In this document: piece by piece, positions 23,807-31,036 of the stretch
Numbering within the stretch: position 1 is the stretch's first letter
Layout of the letters: each line of letters begins with the position of its first letter
Virus record (IMG/VR): IMGVR_UViG_3300042362_000131
Span: 1-37,678 of that record
DNA length: 37,678 nucleotides
From: a virus
Reading direction: 5' to 3' (one strand)
The notes under the pieces: model-generated
Databases searched by the model: none
What the model was told of the DNA's origin: nothing
The model's input: the letters and a program-made list of their open reading frames with translations, nothing else
Program-made: the position numbers and the translations under genes

Positions 23807-24121
23807 TTAGACGGAGAAGGGGGTTGCCTGTACGGCGGCATCACTTCCGCCAGCGCGGATAAACTTAGCCAGTCGCGCCGTTTCCTTGTTCCAAAGAAAA
23901 GGCTGCACACCAGCCTTGAACAGATGGCCGTTCGTGGATGACGGATTGCTACCGTCAAACGTCACCATCACGTCGTTCGTCTGCACATCGACCAAAATGT
24001 ACTTGGTCTTGGAAGAGGTCCAATTCGCATCAAGCGAAACGACTGCGGTGCTAACCGTCAGGCGCTGATCGGCTTCGCCAGTCGGCTGGGGGTAGAGATT
24101 GACTACGAGTGAGTTATTCAT
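23807..24121 (-). CDS. 104-residue virion-type protein, tandem paralogue A
   Basis: Shares the beta core (VDVQTNDVMVTFDGSNPSST) and C-terminal segment (KFIRAGGSDAAVQATPF) with the gene three bases downstream. N-terminal parts differ (MNNSLVVNLYPQPTGEADQR here). It starts two bases after the stop of the connector-type gene. A decoration or tail-attachment subunit is possible. Confidence 0.75.
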   Translation of the reverse strand: MNNSLVVNLYPQPTGEADQRLTVSTAVVSLDANWTSSKTKYILVDVQTNDVMVTFDGSNPSSTNGHLFKAGVQPFLWNKETARLAKFIRAGGSDAAVQATPFSV

Positions 24122-24123
24122 GT

Positions 24124-24972
24124 TTAGCGGAACTGGCGTGAGGTGTAGGTAGAGATGCGGCGGAACAGGTTGTTCATATTACGCTGCTGACCAGCCTTAG
24201 TAAGTTCGGTGTCGAGGTACATCTGCGCAACAGCCTCTTCAGCCATTGCCTTGTCCACTTGACCGTCCATCCGAAGGAAATCTGCATAGGTGGCGTGCCC
24301 GACGTAATAAAACCACTCTTGAGGAATGGTAGCAGATGCCGTCGTATAAGGACCATCCCAAATAGCTTTATAGGTAACAAAAAAGCCATCAAGCTCAGGA
24401 TAGTTGCCAACAATGTTGGCTCCGTTGCTATCAACAAAGAAGTCGTATTCCCAGCCGCCAACACCCTGCACGGGGTTGCGGTCATGCAGGCGCATAAAGA
24501 TTTCTACGTCAGGCATCGTAACGGGGGTAAGTAGTCCCGTGCCTGTGTAGGTTTCGGTGCCTGTACCAGAGGCCAGTTCGTAGGTTACGGTCTGCCCATC
24601 AACAGAAGTGATTGAGTATGTGCCGTTTGGATTAGTGCTACCACTTAGCCCAGACACTGTGACATTTTGTCCCACTACAACATCGAAGTCCACACCGCCC
24701 GTAACGAAGGTAACGGTGGTCCCGCTGCGCGTAGCAGAAGAAGCCATGCGGGTGCCGTTAGCAGAATCGTAGCTGTACGGCACAATGCCATTAGGGGCAG
24801 GGCGAGCATCCAACCGCATATAGCGCGGCCAGACATCGCAGGAGTCGTAGGCTTGCCGCAGCCGCCTGTTAGCCATCGCCAGAATCTTCGTGGATTCTGT
24901 AGGCGCAAATTCATCAACTCCCGCAAGGGACTCGATAAGGTCGAACAGGTCGGTGTAGGTGCGGTTGGTCAT
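24124..24972 (-). CDS. Tail tubular protein A-like connector with inserted domain
   Basis: A 282-residue protein. It begins with a helical part typical of head-tail connector or tail tube A proteins (TDLFDLIESLAGVDEF, ILAMANRRLRQAYDSCDVWP) and ends with helices (VGHATYADFLRMDGQVDKA, AVAQMYLDTELTKAGQ). Residues about 76-148 hold an extra beta domain (from SSATRSGTTVTF to TGTETYTGTG) that also occurs in the nozzle protein at 13622-15808. The start overlaps the upstream stop by one base (TAATG). Connector role inferred from order and helical pattern. Confidence 0.75.
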   Translation of the reverse strand: MTNRTYTDLFDLIESLAGVDEFAPTESTKILAMANRRLRQAYDSCDVWPRYMRLDARPAPNGIVPYSYDSANGTRMASSATRSGTTVTFVTGGVDFDVVVGQNVTVSGLSGSTNPNGTYSITSVDGQTVTYELASGTGTETYTGTGLLTPVTMPDVEIFMRLHDRNPVQGVGGWEYDFFVDSNGANIVGNYPELDGFFVTYKAIWDGPYTTASATIPQEWFYYVGHATYADFLRMDGQVDKAMAEEAVAQMYLDTELTKAGQQRNMNNLFRRISTYTSRQFR

Positions 24973-25280
24973 TACGCTTTATTGGGCGAAAGCTCTGGCA
25001 TCTTCTTGTTGAAATAGGACATGAACTCGCGGCTATGCACCGTCTCATGGCCGTACTTCTTCACCAGCCGGAAGTACTCGCGGGCAGGCATAACGCCCAC
25101 ACACTTACCCAAACCGGGAATGGCCTTGTGGCCCTTCATTAGAGAAGCCTGCGCCTTAGCTACATTAACACGCTCCGCCTCCGTAGCCTTCTCAAAATCT
25201 AGGCTGCGGATGATTTCTTTACGAAGCTCGTTATCGATTTCTTCCCGTGTAATTTCGGGTGAAGCTACTTTGATATGCAT
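24972..25280 (-). CDS. 102-residue hypothetical protein after the capsid terminator
   Basis: A helical, charged protein (ITREEIDNELRKEIIRSLDF, EFMSYFNKKMPELSPN) with no recognised motif. Its ATG follows directly after the T run of the terminator at 25281-25312, so its transcript must either read through or use another promoter. Similar short proteins often separate capsid and connector genes. Confidence 0.7.
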   Translation of the reverse strand: MHIKVASPEITREEIDNELRKEIIRSLDFEKATEAERVNVAKAQASLMKGHKAIPGLGKCVGVMPAREYFRLVKKYGHETVHSREFMSYFNKKMPELSPNKA

Positions 25281-25312
25281 AAAAAAGCCACCCCCAGTTA
25301 AGAGGGTGGCTT
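25281..25312 (-). terminator. Rho-independent terminator after the capsid genes
   Basis: Read on the minus strand: a perfect 7-base GC-rich stem, GCCACCC with GGGTGGC, plus two A-T pairs, a 10-base loop, then TTTTTT. The stem arms are at 25287-25293 and 25304-25310, and the T run is the complement of 25281-25286. It lies between the 156-residue gene and the connector block, so it should reduce transcription of tail genes relative to capsid genes. Confidence 0.88.
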
Positions 25313-25331
25313 ATTCTAACACAAGAAGTCT

Positions 25332-25802
25332 TTACGAGGTGGGGACTTCCATCTGACGCCAAGCCAGCACCCAGCTACCAGCCGTGAGGCTAGACACCGT
25401 GCCGTTAAGCTCAACGATCAGATCCACAGCCGACGCCGTGTTGTTGGCGTAGCCGTTCACGACATTGGAGGTCGTGTGCGTACCCGAGTCGGTGCCAACG
25501 AAGGCATCGCCCGTGTTCCAAATAACCTTCGTCAGAGCGTCAACGTCGCCGTTGTCGATGAACTCATCCGGATCAGCCGCCGTCACACCAAAGTCAATGG
25601 TAAGGTCGGACGCACCAGCCGGATCAACCACCTGATAAAGGACGGCAGTATCAATGATACCACCAGCCCCGAGCTTACCAGCCTTGAACTGGTTCGCCGC
25701 ACCAATGGTGCTAAGGAACCCCGTGCGCTGGAGATCGACGTAATCAAACGCAACCTTGTGCGTGAAGCCCGCCGCTGCTTCGTTAATCGTAAGTTTAGCC
25801 AT
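25332..25802 (-). CDS. Probable capsid-associated / decoration protein
   Basis: A 156-residue acidic, beta-rich protein (GFTHKVAFDYVDLQRTGF, VVDPAGASDLTIDFGVTAAD, NNTASAVDLIVELNGTVSS) lying straight after the major capsid gene and before a terminator. This position and composition fit a decoration protein. A clear AGGAG ribosome binding site lies about ten bases before the ATG. No family match is claimed. Confidence 0.68.
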   Translation of the reverse strand: MAKLTINEAAAGFTHKVAFDYVDLQRTGFLSTIGAANQFKAGKLGAGGIIDTAVLYQVVDPAGASDLTIDFGVTAADPDEFIDNGDVDALTKVIWNTGDAFVGTDSGTHTTSNVVNGYANNTASAVDLIVELNGTVSSLTAGSWVLAWRQMEVPTS

Positions 25803-25825
25803 GTGAGTAGACTCCTAGTTAGTGT

Positions 25826-26809
25826 TTAGCTGAGCGTGGTGATCTTACCATGCGCACCCGGATGCTTAACCAACAGGGTGAGGGCGCAATCAACATAACC
25901 GCGCTCGCCACCGCCGAGATTCGGCAGGCGGGTCGATCCGAGCGGAATAAGCTCCGCAACACCGTAGAACTCAGGATTCACGAGGTAACCCGTGTCCTTG
26001 TTCGTGGTGTCCGGCGCGCAGTCCGGGTTCATGTTAACGATGGACACGATGCCATGGTCGGACTCATAGAGTTCAACCGACAGCTTGATCGTGGCCTCGC
26101 CGCCCTCGTAAGCCACACGGCGAACCGAGTAGTCCGAGCCACCCGAGGTACGGGCGAAGTCGCTGATGACGCGGCGGAGGGCCGTGTCAGCAACCAGCGT
26201 CAGACCATTCGACGTACCCGTAACGCGGTAGATCGAGGTGATGAGGTTGTTAAACACCGTCTCGTTAAACGTGCTGGAGGCATGGATGGAGCCAGCCGGG
26301 GTGCGGTAGGCAGCGGGAACATCCGCCGGACCAGCCGAGTCAATCCAGTCGCCGAGGCCGCGCAGGCCGTAGGGCGTGCCAGCACCATCTTCAACCGTGC
26401 GGTCGTTGTTGGAGCACAGGGTCGCTTCGATGTCGCGCTTGATCTCGCGGACAGCCTTGGCCTCCGCCTGAGCGATCTTGGCCGGACCAACGCTATCAAC
26501 AGCGTTCTGGAGGTCACTCACCATGAAGTCGCGGCGGAACTTCTGGATGTAATTACCCAGACGAGCGCGGTTGGCAAACTTGTCCGTGAAGACGGTGACA
26601 TCGCTACCCTCGGCAACGCCCGTGGTCACGGGAGCCGAGAGGCTGTCAACGGTCCACTCCACGAAGGTAGCGGACGCCTTGGACTTAGCAGCGGAAGAGA
26701 GAACCGGAGTCTCCTCGGGGGCGAGGATCGTCAGGACATCGAGAAGGTCTTCGCGGTTAGAAACAGCGGAACCCGGATTGGTCGTATCGTAAGTATTGGA
26801 AAAGGCCAT
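25826..26809 (-). CDS. Major capsid protein, SU10-like HK97 fold
   Basis: A 327-residue protein starting MAFSNTYDTTNPGSAVSNRE. The opening pattern (REDLLDVLTILAPEETPVLS, then VEWTVDSLSAP) matches the SU10-type (DUF5309) coat family as I know it. The central part (AVREIKRDIEATLCSNNDRT) is the long helix typical of HK97-fold coats. The end (YLVNPEFYGVAELIPLGSTR) is also family-like. It sits after the scaffold gene and before a small decoration gene. This subunit would build the icosahedral head. Confidence 0.9.
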   Translation of the reverse strand: MAFSNTYDTTNPGSAVSNREDLLDVLTILAPEETPVLSSAAKSKASATFVEWTVDSLSAPVTTGVAEGSDVTVFTDKFANRARLGNYIQKFRRDFMVSDLQNAVDSVGPAKIAQAEAKAVREIKRDIEATLCSNNDRTVEDGAGTPYGLRGLGDWIDSAGPADVPAAYRTPAGSIHASSTFNETVFNNLITSIYRVTGTSNGLTLVADTALRRVISDFARTSGGSDYSVRRVAYEGGEATIKLSVELYESDHGIVSIVNMNPDCAPDTTNKDTGYLVNPEFYGVAELIPLGSTRLPNLGGGERGYVDCALTLLVKHPGAHGKITTLS

Positions 26810-26821
26810 TGTAGTAGTAGT

Positions 26822-27919
26822 TTACTTGCGTTTAGAGAGTTGTGCTGCACGAAGGGCGATGAAGTCGCTTACGCTACCTGAGTCCGCCAACCGCTTAGAC
26901 ACTTCCTTCATATTGCGCTCACCCGAAGAAGGCGTCCGGTCACCCGCAGCCGCTGTAGAGGATGGGGAGCCGGGGGGCGTCAACTTGGGAGAGGGCTTGC
27001 TGTCCATCGGAATTGTTTTTCGCGCAAACATCGAATTGGCAGCATGGGCCAAGATGTAGGGCAACTGAGGAGCAACATCCGGCAATGCTTCTTCCATGCC
27101 CTTGAGGCGCGGATCGTTAAGCATCGCAAAGAACTGGCGTTTGATGTCATTGTCTTCTTGGGTGGCAAGCCACTCAAGTTCCTTGACCGCTTGTTGCTCG
27201 AAAGCAGAACGAAGACCTTTGCGCTGGATGCCAGCTTCAATGTCCTTTTTCTGCGCTGGGAGAAACTTGTCGCGCGCCTTGCGGGCATTGCGGAGAGTCT
27301 CCTTTACCTGAGCCTTAGTCAGTTCGCGCCCATCCACCGTAGCGGCAATATCTTCAAAGCCGAGGTGTTCAGCGCGATCCAGAATATCTTCTGCCCACTC
27401 AACAACATCAGCTACCTCTTGGACTTTCTTCCCAAGATCCTCAATAGAGGAGATGCTGGCGTAGGGATTATTCTCGACCTTCGGCTCAAGGGGCTTGTTG
27501 TTCTGCTGTTGGGCCATGTAGGCTTCCAACTGCGCTGCTTTCTCCTCGGCTAGCTTTCGCTTGGCTGTAAGTTCCGCAATGCGCTTGAGCAGGCCAGACT
27601 TGCCTTTCTGAGCGAGTTCTTGGATGTCCTCATCGGAAAGTTCCGAGAGTTCAACTTGTGAAGGAACGTCCTTGCCCGTCGGATTCGGTTCAGCCTGAGC
27701 TTGGTCGTTGCTCGCCTGCTCTTGCTGTTCCTCTTCCGCTGGCGCGGATTGGCTGGTGGGCTGTTCGGCTGGGCGACTGGCGGGATTCAAAGCCCCGTCA
27801 GGCTTAACCTTCAACTCACCGAGACGGCGAACCGCGTATTGGCTCGCTGTCATATTAGACTTTTCTGAGACCACCGACTGTTTAGCGTCCCCGGCGACGG
27901 ACGTAGCTTCATCAGACAT
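26822..27919 (-). CDS. Capsid scaffolding protein
   Basis: A 365-residue, highly charged helical protein placed between portal and major capsid genes. The N-terminal third is low-complexity and acidic (APAEEEQQEQASNDQAQAEP), followed by coiled coils (AELTAKRKLAEEKAAQLEAY) and a basic C-terminus (IALRAAQLSKRK), the usual capsid-binding end of scaffolds. The ATG at 27919 is chosen because MSDEATS is a typical scaffold start; an ATG at 27973 in the same frame is also possible. No protease domain was seen. Confidence 0.82.
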   Translation of the reverse strand: MSDEATSVAGDAKQSVVSEKSNMTASQYAVRRLGELKVKPDGALNPASRPAEQPTSQSAPAEEEQQEQASNDQAQAEPNPTGKDVPSQVELSELSDEDIQELAQKGKSGLLKRIAELTAKRKLAEEKAAQLEAYMAQQQNNKPLEPKVENNPYASISSIEDLGKKVQEVADVVEWAEDILDRAEHLGFEDIAATVDGRELTKAQVKETLRNARKARDKFLPAQKKDIEAGIQRKGLRSAFEQQAVKELEWLATQEDNDIKRQFFAMLNDPRLKGMEEALPDVAPQLPYILAHAANSMFARKTIPMDSKPSPKLTPPGSPSSTAAAGDRTPSSGERNMKEVSKRLADSGSVSDFIALRAAQLSKRK

Positions 27920-28019
27920 TGTTGGTTTTCCGCGTTTTAACGCCTCGCGTTGGCGATAGCGGGAATATACCATGCTTTAGAAAAGACCCACTATGGAGCT
28001 AACAGAGAAAATTAGATGC

Positions 28020-28041
28020 CATGTCGAATAGGCTTGACATG
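28020..28041. repeat. Inverted repeat upstream of the scaffold gene
   Basis: CATGTC at 28020-28025 and GACATG at 28036-28041 are exact complements separated by ten bases. They lie in the 190-244 base gap ahead of the scaffold gene. It could be an operator or a hairpin at the start of the capsid transcript. No convincing promoter hexamers were seen beside it on the minus strand. Confidence 0.4.
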
Positions 28042-28064
28042 ACGAAAAAATCCCCCTCACACTC

Positions 28065-28093
28065 CCCCTTTCTTTTAGGGGTTTCTTTTATTT
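28065..28093 (+). terminator. Weak terminator-like hairpin, plus strand
   Basis: CCCCT (28065-28069) and AGGGG (28077-28081) flank a seven-base T-rich loop and are followed by TTTCTTTTATTT. On the plus strand this would stop transcripts running antisense to the capsid genes. The stem is only five base pairs, so confidence is low. Confidence 0.35.
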
Positions 28094-28138
28094 CACGTTT
28101 CGTCTGTCGCGGTTTTCAGAGCGACACAGCGAACAACG

Positions 28139-28159
28139 GCCCCTTTAAGAAAAAGGGGC
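28139..28159. repeat. Strong hairpin just after the 69-residue gene
   Basis: An 8-base perfect stem, GCCCCTTT with AAAGGGGC, and a 5-base loop. On the minus strand it begins about five bases after the stop of the gene at 28164-28373. There is no T run after it, so it may protect the 3' end of the message or act as a Rho-dependent pause, not as an ordinary terminator. Confidence 0.5.
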
Positions 28160-28163
28160 TACG

Positions 28164-28373
28164 TCATCCTCTACGAGAAACAATACGATCATATCCACCC
28201 ATTTGGAGGATATCGTCGCATTGGAGGATTCGACCGCTAATCTGCTGGATGCGGTCGGAGGATACGTCGTGAAGCTGCTGGATCAGCGATTCGCGCAAAG
28301 CGTAGATTCCATCAAGGAACTCAACGTATGCGTCAATGTGGATGAGGCTATCTAGATTATCTGGCTTTTGCAT
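28164..28373 (-). CDS. 69-residue helical protein downstream of the portal
   Basis: Starts at the ATG overlapping the portal stop (TAATG). It is helical (IDAYVEFLDGIYALRESL, VSSDRIQQISGRILQCDDIL) with no recognised family. Many short-tailed phages have a tiny gene between portal and scaffold. Function unknown. Confidence 0.65.
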   Translation of the reverse strand: MQKPDNLDSLIHIDAYVEFLDGIYALRESLIQQLHDVSSDRIQQISGRILQCDDILQMGGYDRIVSRRG

Positions 28374-30463
28374 TAGTAACTAGGAGTCTGCTGCATGGCC
28401 TGCGTATTGGTATCTCCCATTGCAGCGGGAGCCGTACCAATACGGCCAATCTGGGCGTTCTGCTGCTGCGTCATCTGGAATTGATACTGCTGAGCGTACT
28501 TCTGGAAGCGGGCTTGGAATGCTTGATCGTTCTGTAGACGCTGGGCAACGTCAGGCTGCTGGACGTAAGACTGAATCACCTGCATTGCGATTTGCGCACC
28601 GTTCGGACGCGCACCAACTTCAATGCCTGCGTAGATCTTGGAGAGGTCGTCCGTGACTTGCTTCGTGATTTGGTCCGTCGCCTGCCCAGCAGGTCGGAGA
28701 ATGGAGTCAGCAACAACCGGATTGATGGCACTCGCGGCCAATTCGAGAAGCATGTCCACGTCCATGCGGCCATTCCGGTCAAGCTGAAGTAGCGTAGAAA
28801 ACTGCGTAATCTGTGCTTCAATGTTATCGGGATCATTTTGCATGACATCATAGTTGATAATAATGTCAAAGTTTTCATTCGGGTCGCCCTTGCTATAACG
28901 CTGAGGATCAGAGACACCCGTAACGCGGAAGAACACTTGATCGGGGCCAAACCGCTGGAAGCACTTGTAGGCTAGGCGCAGCACGTCGCGGACGTGCGTG
29001 AGGAACTTGTCTACAAAGTACTGCTGCTGAATCTGCGACAGCGGGTTGTTAATATCGAGGCCAATAATCTTGTCGGCCTGAGCAAGCTGGGTCTGCTCCA
29101 TTTCCATCGAGCCGGGATTGTATTGCGGCACCGGACCAAACTGGAACTCGCCAGCGCGGCGATAGGGAACATAACGACCCGGACCCCAATCGGACGGGGC
29201 GTTGCCCACAGGGTGCATGATGGGCGGCATCGTAGCCAGACTGTTGCGGTCGATGCGACTATCGCGCTCAGTCTTCACCTGCCATTGGATGCCCTTCAGC
29301 ATTTCCGGCACCGACTGAATATCGTAGAGACGCTTGTTGTCTTCGGATAGCTTGGTAACGACAAACGGATAGTCTTCGTACCCATTCATCAGTTCAAACT
29401 TTGCATAGTCAGGAACTTCCTGCTTGCCATACACCTCGCGGTGGAACACCGTGCAGTAGATCCCCTCCGAGTTGTCCTCTTCGTCAATCAGTCGCTGATA
29501 GCCATAGATGACCTCATACAACTCCGACGCATCGTACGTCACGGTGGTGTAAGTGAACTGGTTGCGCCGTTCAAGTCGGAGGGGGTCTCCCGCTTCTTTG
29601 CAGTTTTCGATAACGTACTCCACCCAGTCCTTATCCCAGCCGTTGCTGCTAATCTTGTTACGCAGTTCCTGCGCAGTCATTAGCACACGCCAGAAGCAAT
29701 AAGGAGCGCGTTGAGGATCGGTGGCATAGGCCGGGAAAAGAACGTCCCCATCCGGCGCAACTGCTTGCACCCAAGGACGATCAACACTACGCCTAACCAC
29801 CGGAAATTCAGCCGTACCAGTTTTGCGTAGGTCATTAAGGATACGCTTAGCTTTCTTTTCGGGGATTCCATTAAACTGAGCTTGGAGCAGCGCAATCATC
29901 TGCGCGTCATTCTGCTTCTCCAGAATCATCTTTACCACGTCGGGGCTGATAGCCATCAACTGGTCAAGCGATAGGGTTTGCTTGAACGTGCGGTCTTCCC
30001 GCTGCCAGCCAACGTAAGTCACCATCAGTCCGCGCTCCAGCAGGTAGTTGGCACCAAGCTCCATTTGCCGCTTAAACTGCGGGATGTAGGAAGCCACCAT
30101 CCACTTGAGGAACGCACTCACCGTGCGAGCGCGACCAATATCGCCAGCCTCTACAGGATAGGCACGGATGTTGGCTCGCGTAAGAGCGGCCATGAAGATA
30201 GCAACGTAGCGATTGACGCGCTCATTGATGACGTGTGCCTCGTTGTCAGCAGCACCATCCCACGGAAACGCATCAGGCCCATGCTTACGAAGATCGTCCG
30301 ACTTGCCCGGCCAGATGTTGCGGCGATAGTCATAGCTGTCGCGGCATTGGTCAAAGTAAAACTCCAAATCGTTCGCCGTGCGGTCGAACGCATCGACAAG
30401 TGCTTTGACGTTCGGGGTATTCTGAACGTAGGTCAGGGCTTCGGCGTTATCTTCGTTAATCAT
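28373..30463 (-). CDS. Portal protein
   Basis: A 696-residue protein with the layout of podovirus portals. It has an early RNIWPGKSDDLRKHGPDAFP followed by WDGAADNEAHVINERVN, a common portal start motif. The stem and wing region is beta/alpha (VQAVAPDGDVLFPAYATDPQ), and a long helical end with Gln-rich QFQMTQQQNAQIG matches the barrel part of large portals. It starts with an ATGA overlap on the upstream gene and lies next to the terminase. Twelve copies would form the DNA gate at one capsid vertex. Confidence 0.9.
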   Translation of the reverse strand: MINEDNAEALTYVQNTPNVKALVDAFDRTANDLEFYFDQCRDSYDYRRNIWPGKSDDLRKHGPDAFPWDGAADNEAHVINERVNRYVAIFMAALTRANIRAYPVEAGDIGRARTVSAFLKWMVASYIPQFKRQMELGANYLLERGLMVTYVGWQREDRTFKQTLSLDQLMAISPDVVKMILEKQNDAQMIALLQAQFNGIPEKKAKRILNDLRKTGTAEFPVVRRSVDRPWVQAVAPDGDVLFPAYATDPQRAPYCFWRVLMTAQELRNKISSNGWDKDWVEYVIENCKEAGDPLRLERRNQFTYTTVTYDASELYEVIYGYQRLIDEEDNSEGIYCTVFHREVYGKQEVPDYAKFELMNGYEDYPFVVTKLSEDNKRLYDIQSVPEMLKGIQWQVKTERDSRIDRNSLATMPPIMHPVGNAPSDWGPGRYVPYRRAGEFQFGPVPQYNPGSMEMEQTQLAQADKIIGLDINNPLSQIQQQYFVDKFLTHVRDVLRLAYKCFQRFGPDQVFFRVTGVSDPQRYSKGDPNENFDIIINYDVMQNDPDNIEAQITQFSTLLQLDRNGRMDVDMLLELAASAINPVVADSILRPAGQATDQITKQVTDDLSKIYAGIEVGARPNGAQIAMQVIQSYVQQPDVAQRLQNDQAFQARFQKYAQQYQFQMTQQQNAQIGRIGTAPAAMGDTNTQAMQQTPSY

Positions 30464-30663
30464 TTCAGAATGGATCTAAGGTGAGTTACAATCCGCTTAG
30501 CCGCATTACGGTCTAGTCCGGTTTTGTCGGAGAGGGCAGTTGGTTCGATTGGTTGATACTGGGCGTGTAGGGTTCGATGCAATATCTCAAACCCAAGCAG
30601 ACGATCCACTTGTTCACTTAGCCACTCTTTGTTTGATGTTGGGTCATCCTCGGAGTTCTGCAT
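30460..30663 (-). CDS. Small winged-helix-like protein before the portal
   Basis: The C-terminal half (ALSDKTGLDRNAAKRIVTHL) reads as a helix-turn-helix. The conservative start is the ATG at 30663 (67 residues, 20-base overlap with the upstream gene); an ATG at 30702 or a GTG at 30735 would extend it to 80 or 91 residues. The stop overlaps the portal start. It may help DNA packaging or regulate the late operon, which is inference. Confidence 0.6.
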   Translation of the reverse strand: MQNSEDDPTSNKEWLSEQVDRLLGFEILHRTLHAQYQPIEPTALSDKTGLDRNAAKRIVTHLRSILK

Positions 30664-31036
30664 GACGGTAAGTAGTTGATCCGCTTGCGTCTGTGATTGC
30701 ATCAATGACGATGCGCTTGCCAATAAGTTTACCACGGTATTTCCGCCCGATCTTCACCGGGATCTTACCGTCTTTATGCTCCAGCTTTACCATCACCCAG
30801 TCGGGGTTACGCGCCGGATGCAACACCACACCGTTTAGCTTGTTAGGCACAGCCAGCGGCACTTCTAGCGCAAGCTCCACCTCAGCCACACCCTCGGGCG
30901 TAAAGTAGGTGTTCTTGCCATAGCCCGTGTAGTGCTGGCCCTTGGTCAGCTTCGTGTTCTTAATAGCCAACAAATCGTTGACGGTCTTGCCCAGCTTGTC
31001 GGCCAAAGCAATGATTGGGGTATTGATAGGTTCCAT
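30644..31036 (-). CDS. 130-residue protein between terminase and portal
   Basis: A protein with a helix-turn-helix-like opening (IIALADKLGKTVNDLLAI) and a beta-rich rest (VPNKLNGVVLHPARNPDWVM, then KIPVKIGRKYRGKLIGKRIV). Its ATG follows an AGGAGG site by five bases and overlaps the terminase stop (TAATG). No known family is assigned. Proximity suggests a packaging or portal accessory role. Confidence 0.68.
   Translation of the reverse strand: MEPINTPIIALADKLGKTVNDLLAIKNTKLTKGQHYTGYGKNTYFTPEGVAEVELALEVPLAVPNKLNGVVLHPARNPDWVMVKLEHKDGKIPVKIGRKYRGKLIGKRIVIDAITDASGSTTYRHAELRG

Noticed and set aside
25850-26881. 343-codon open frame on the plus strand over the capsid gene
   Set aside because: It is exactly antisense to the major capsid gene, has no recognisable motif, and arises from the codon pattern of the real gene.
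28034-28039. Plus-strand TTGACA as a promoter -35 box
   Set aside because: No -10 sequence lies 16-18 bases downstream and no plus-strand gene follows.
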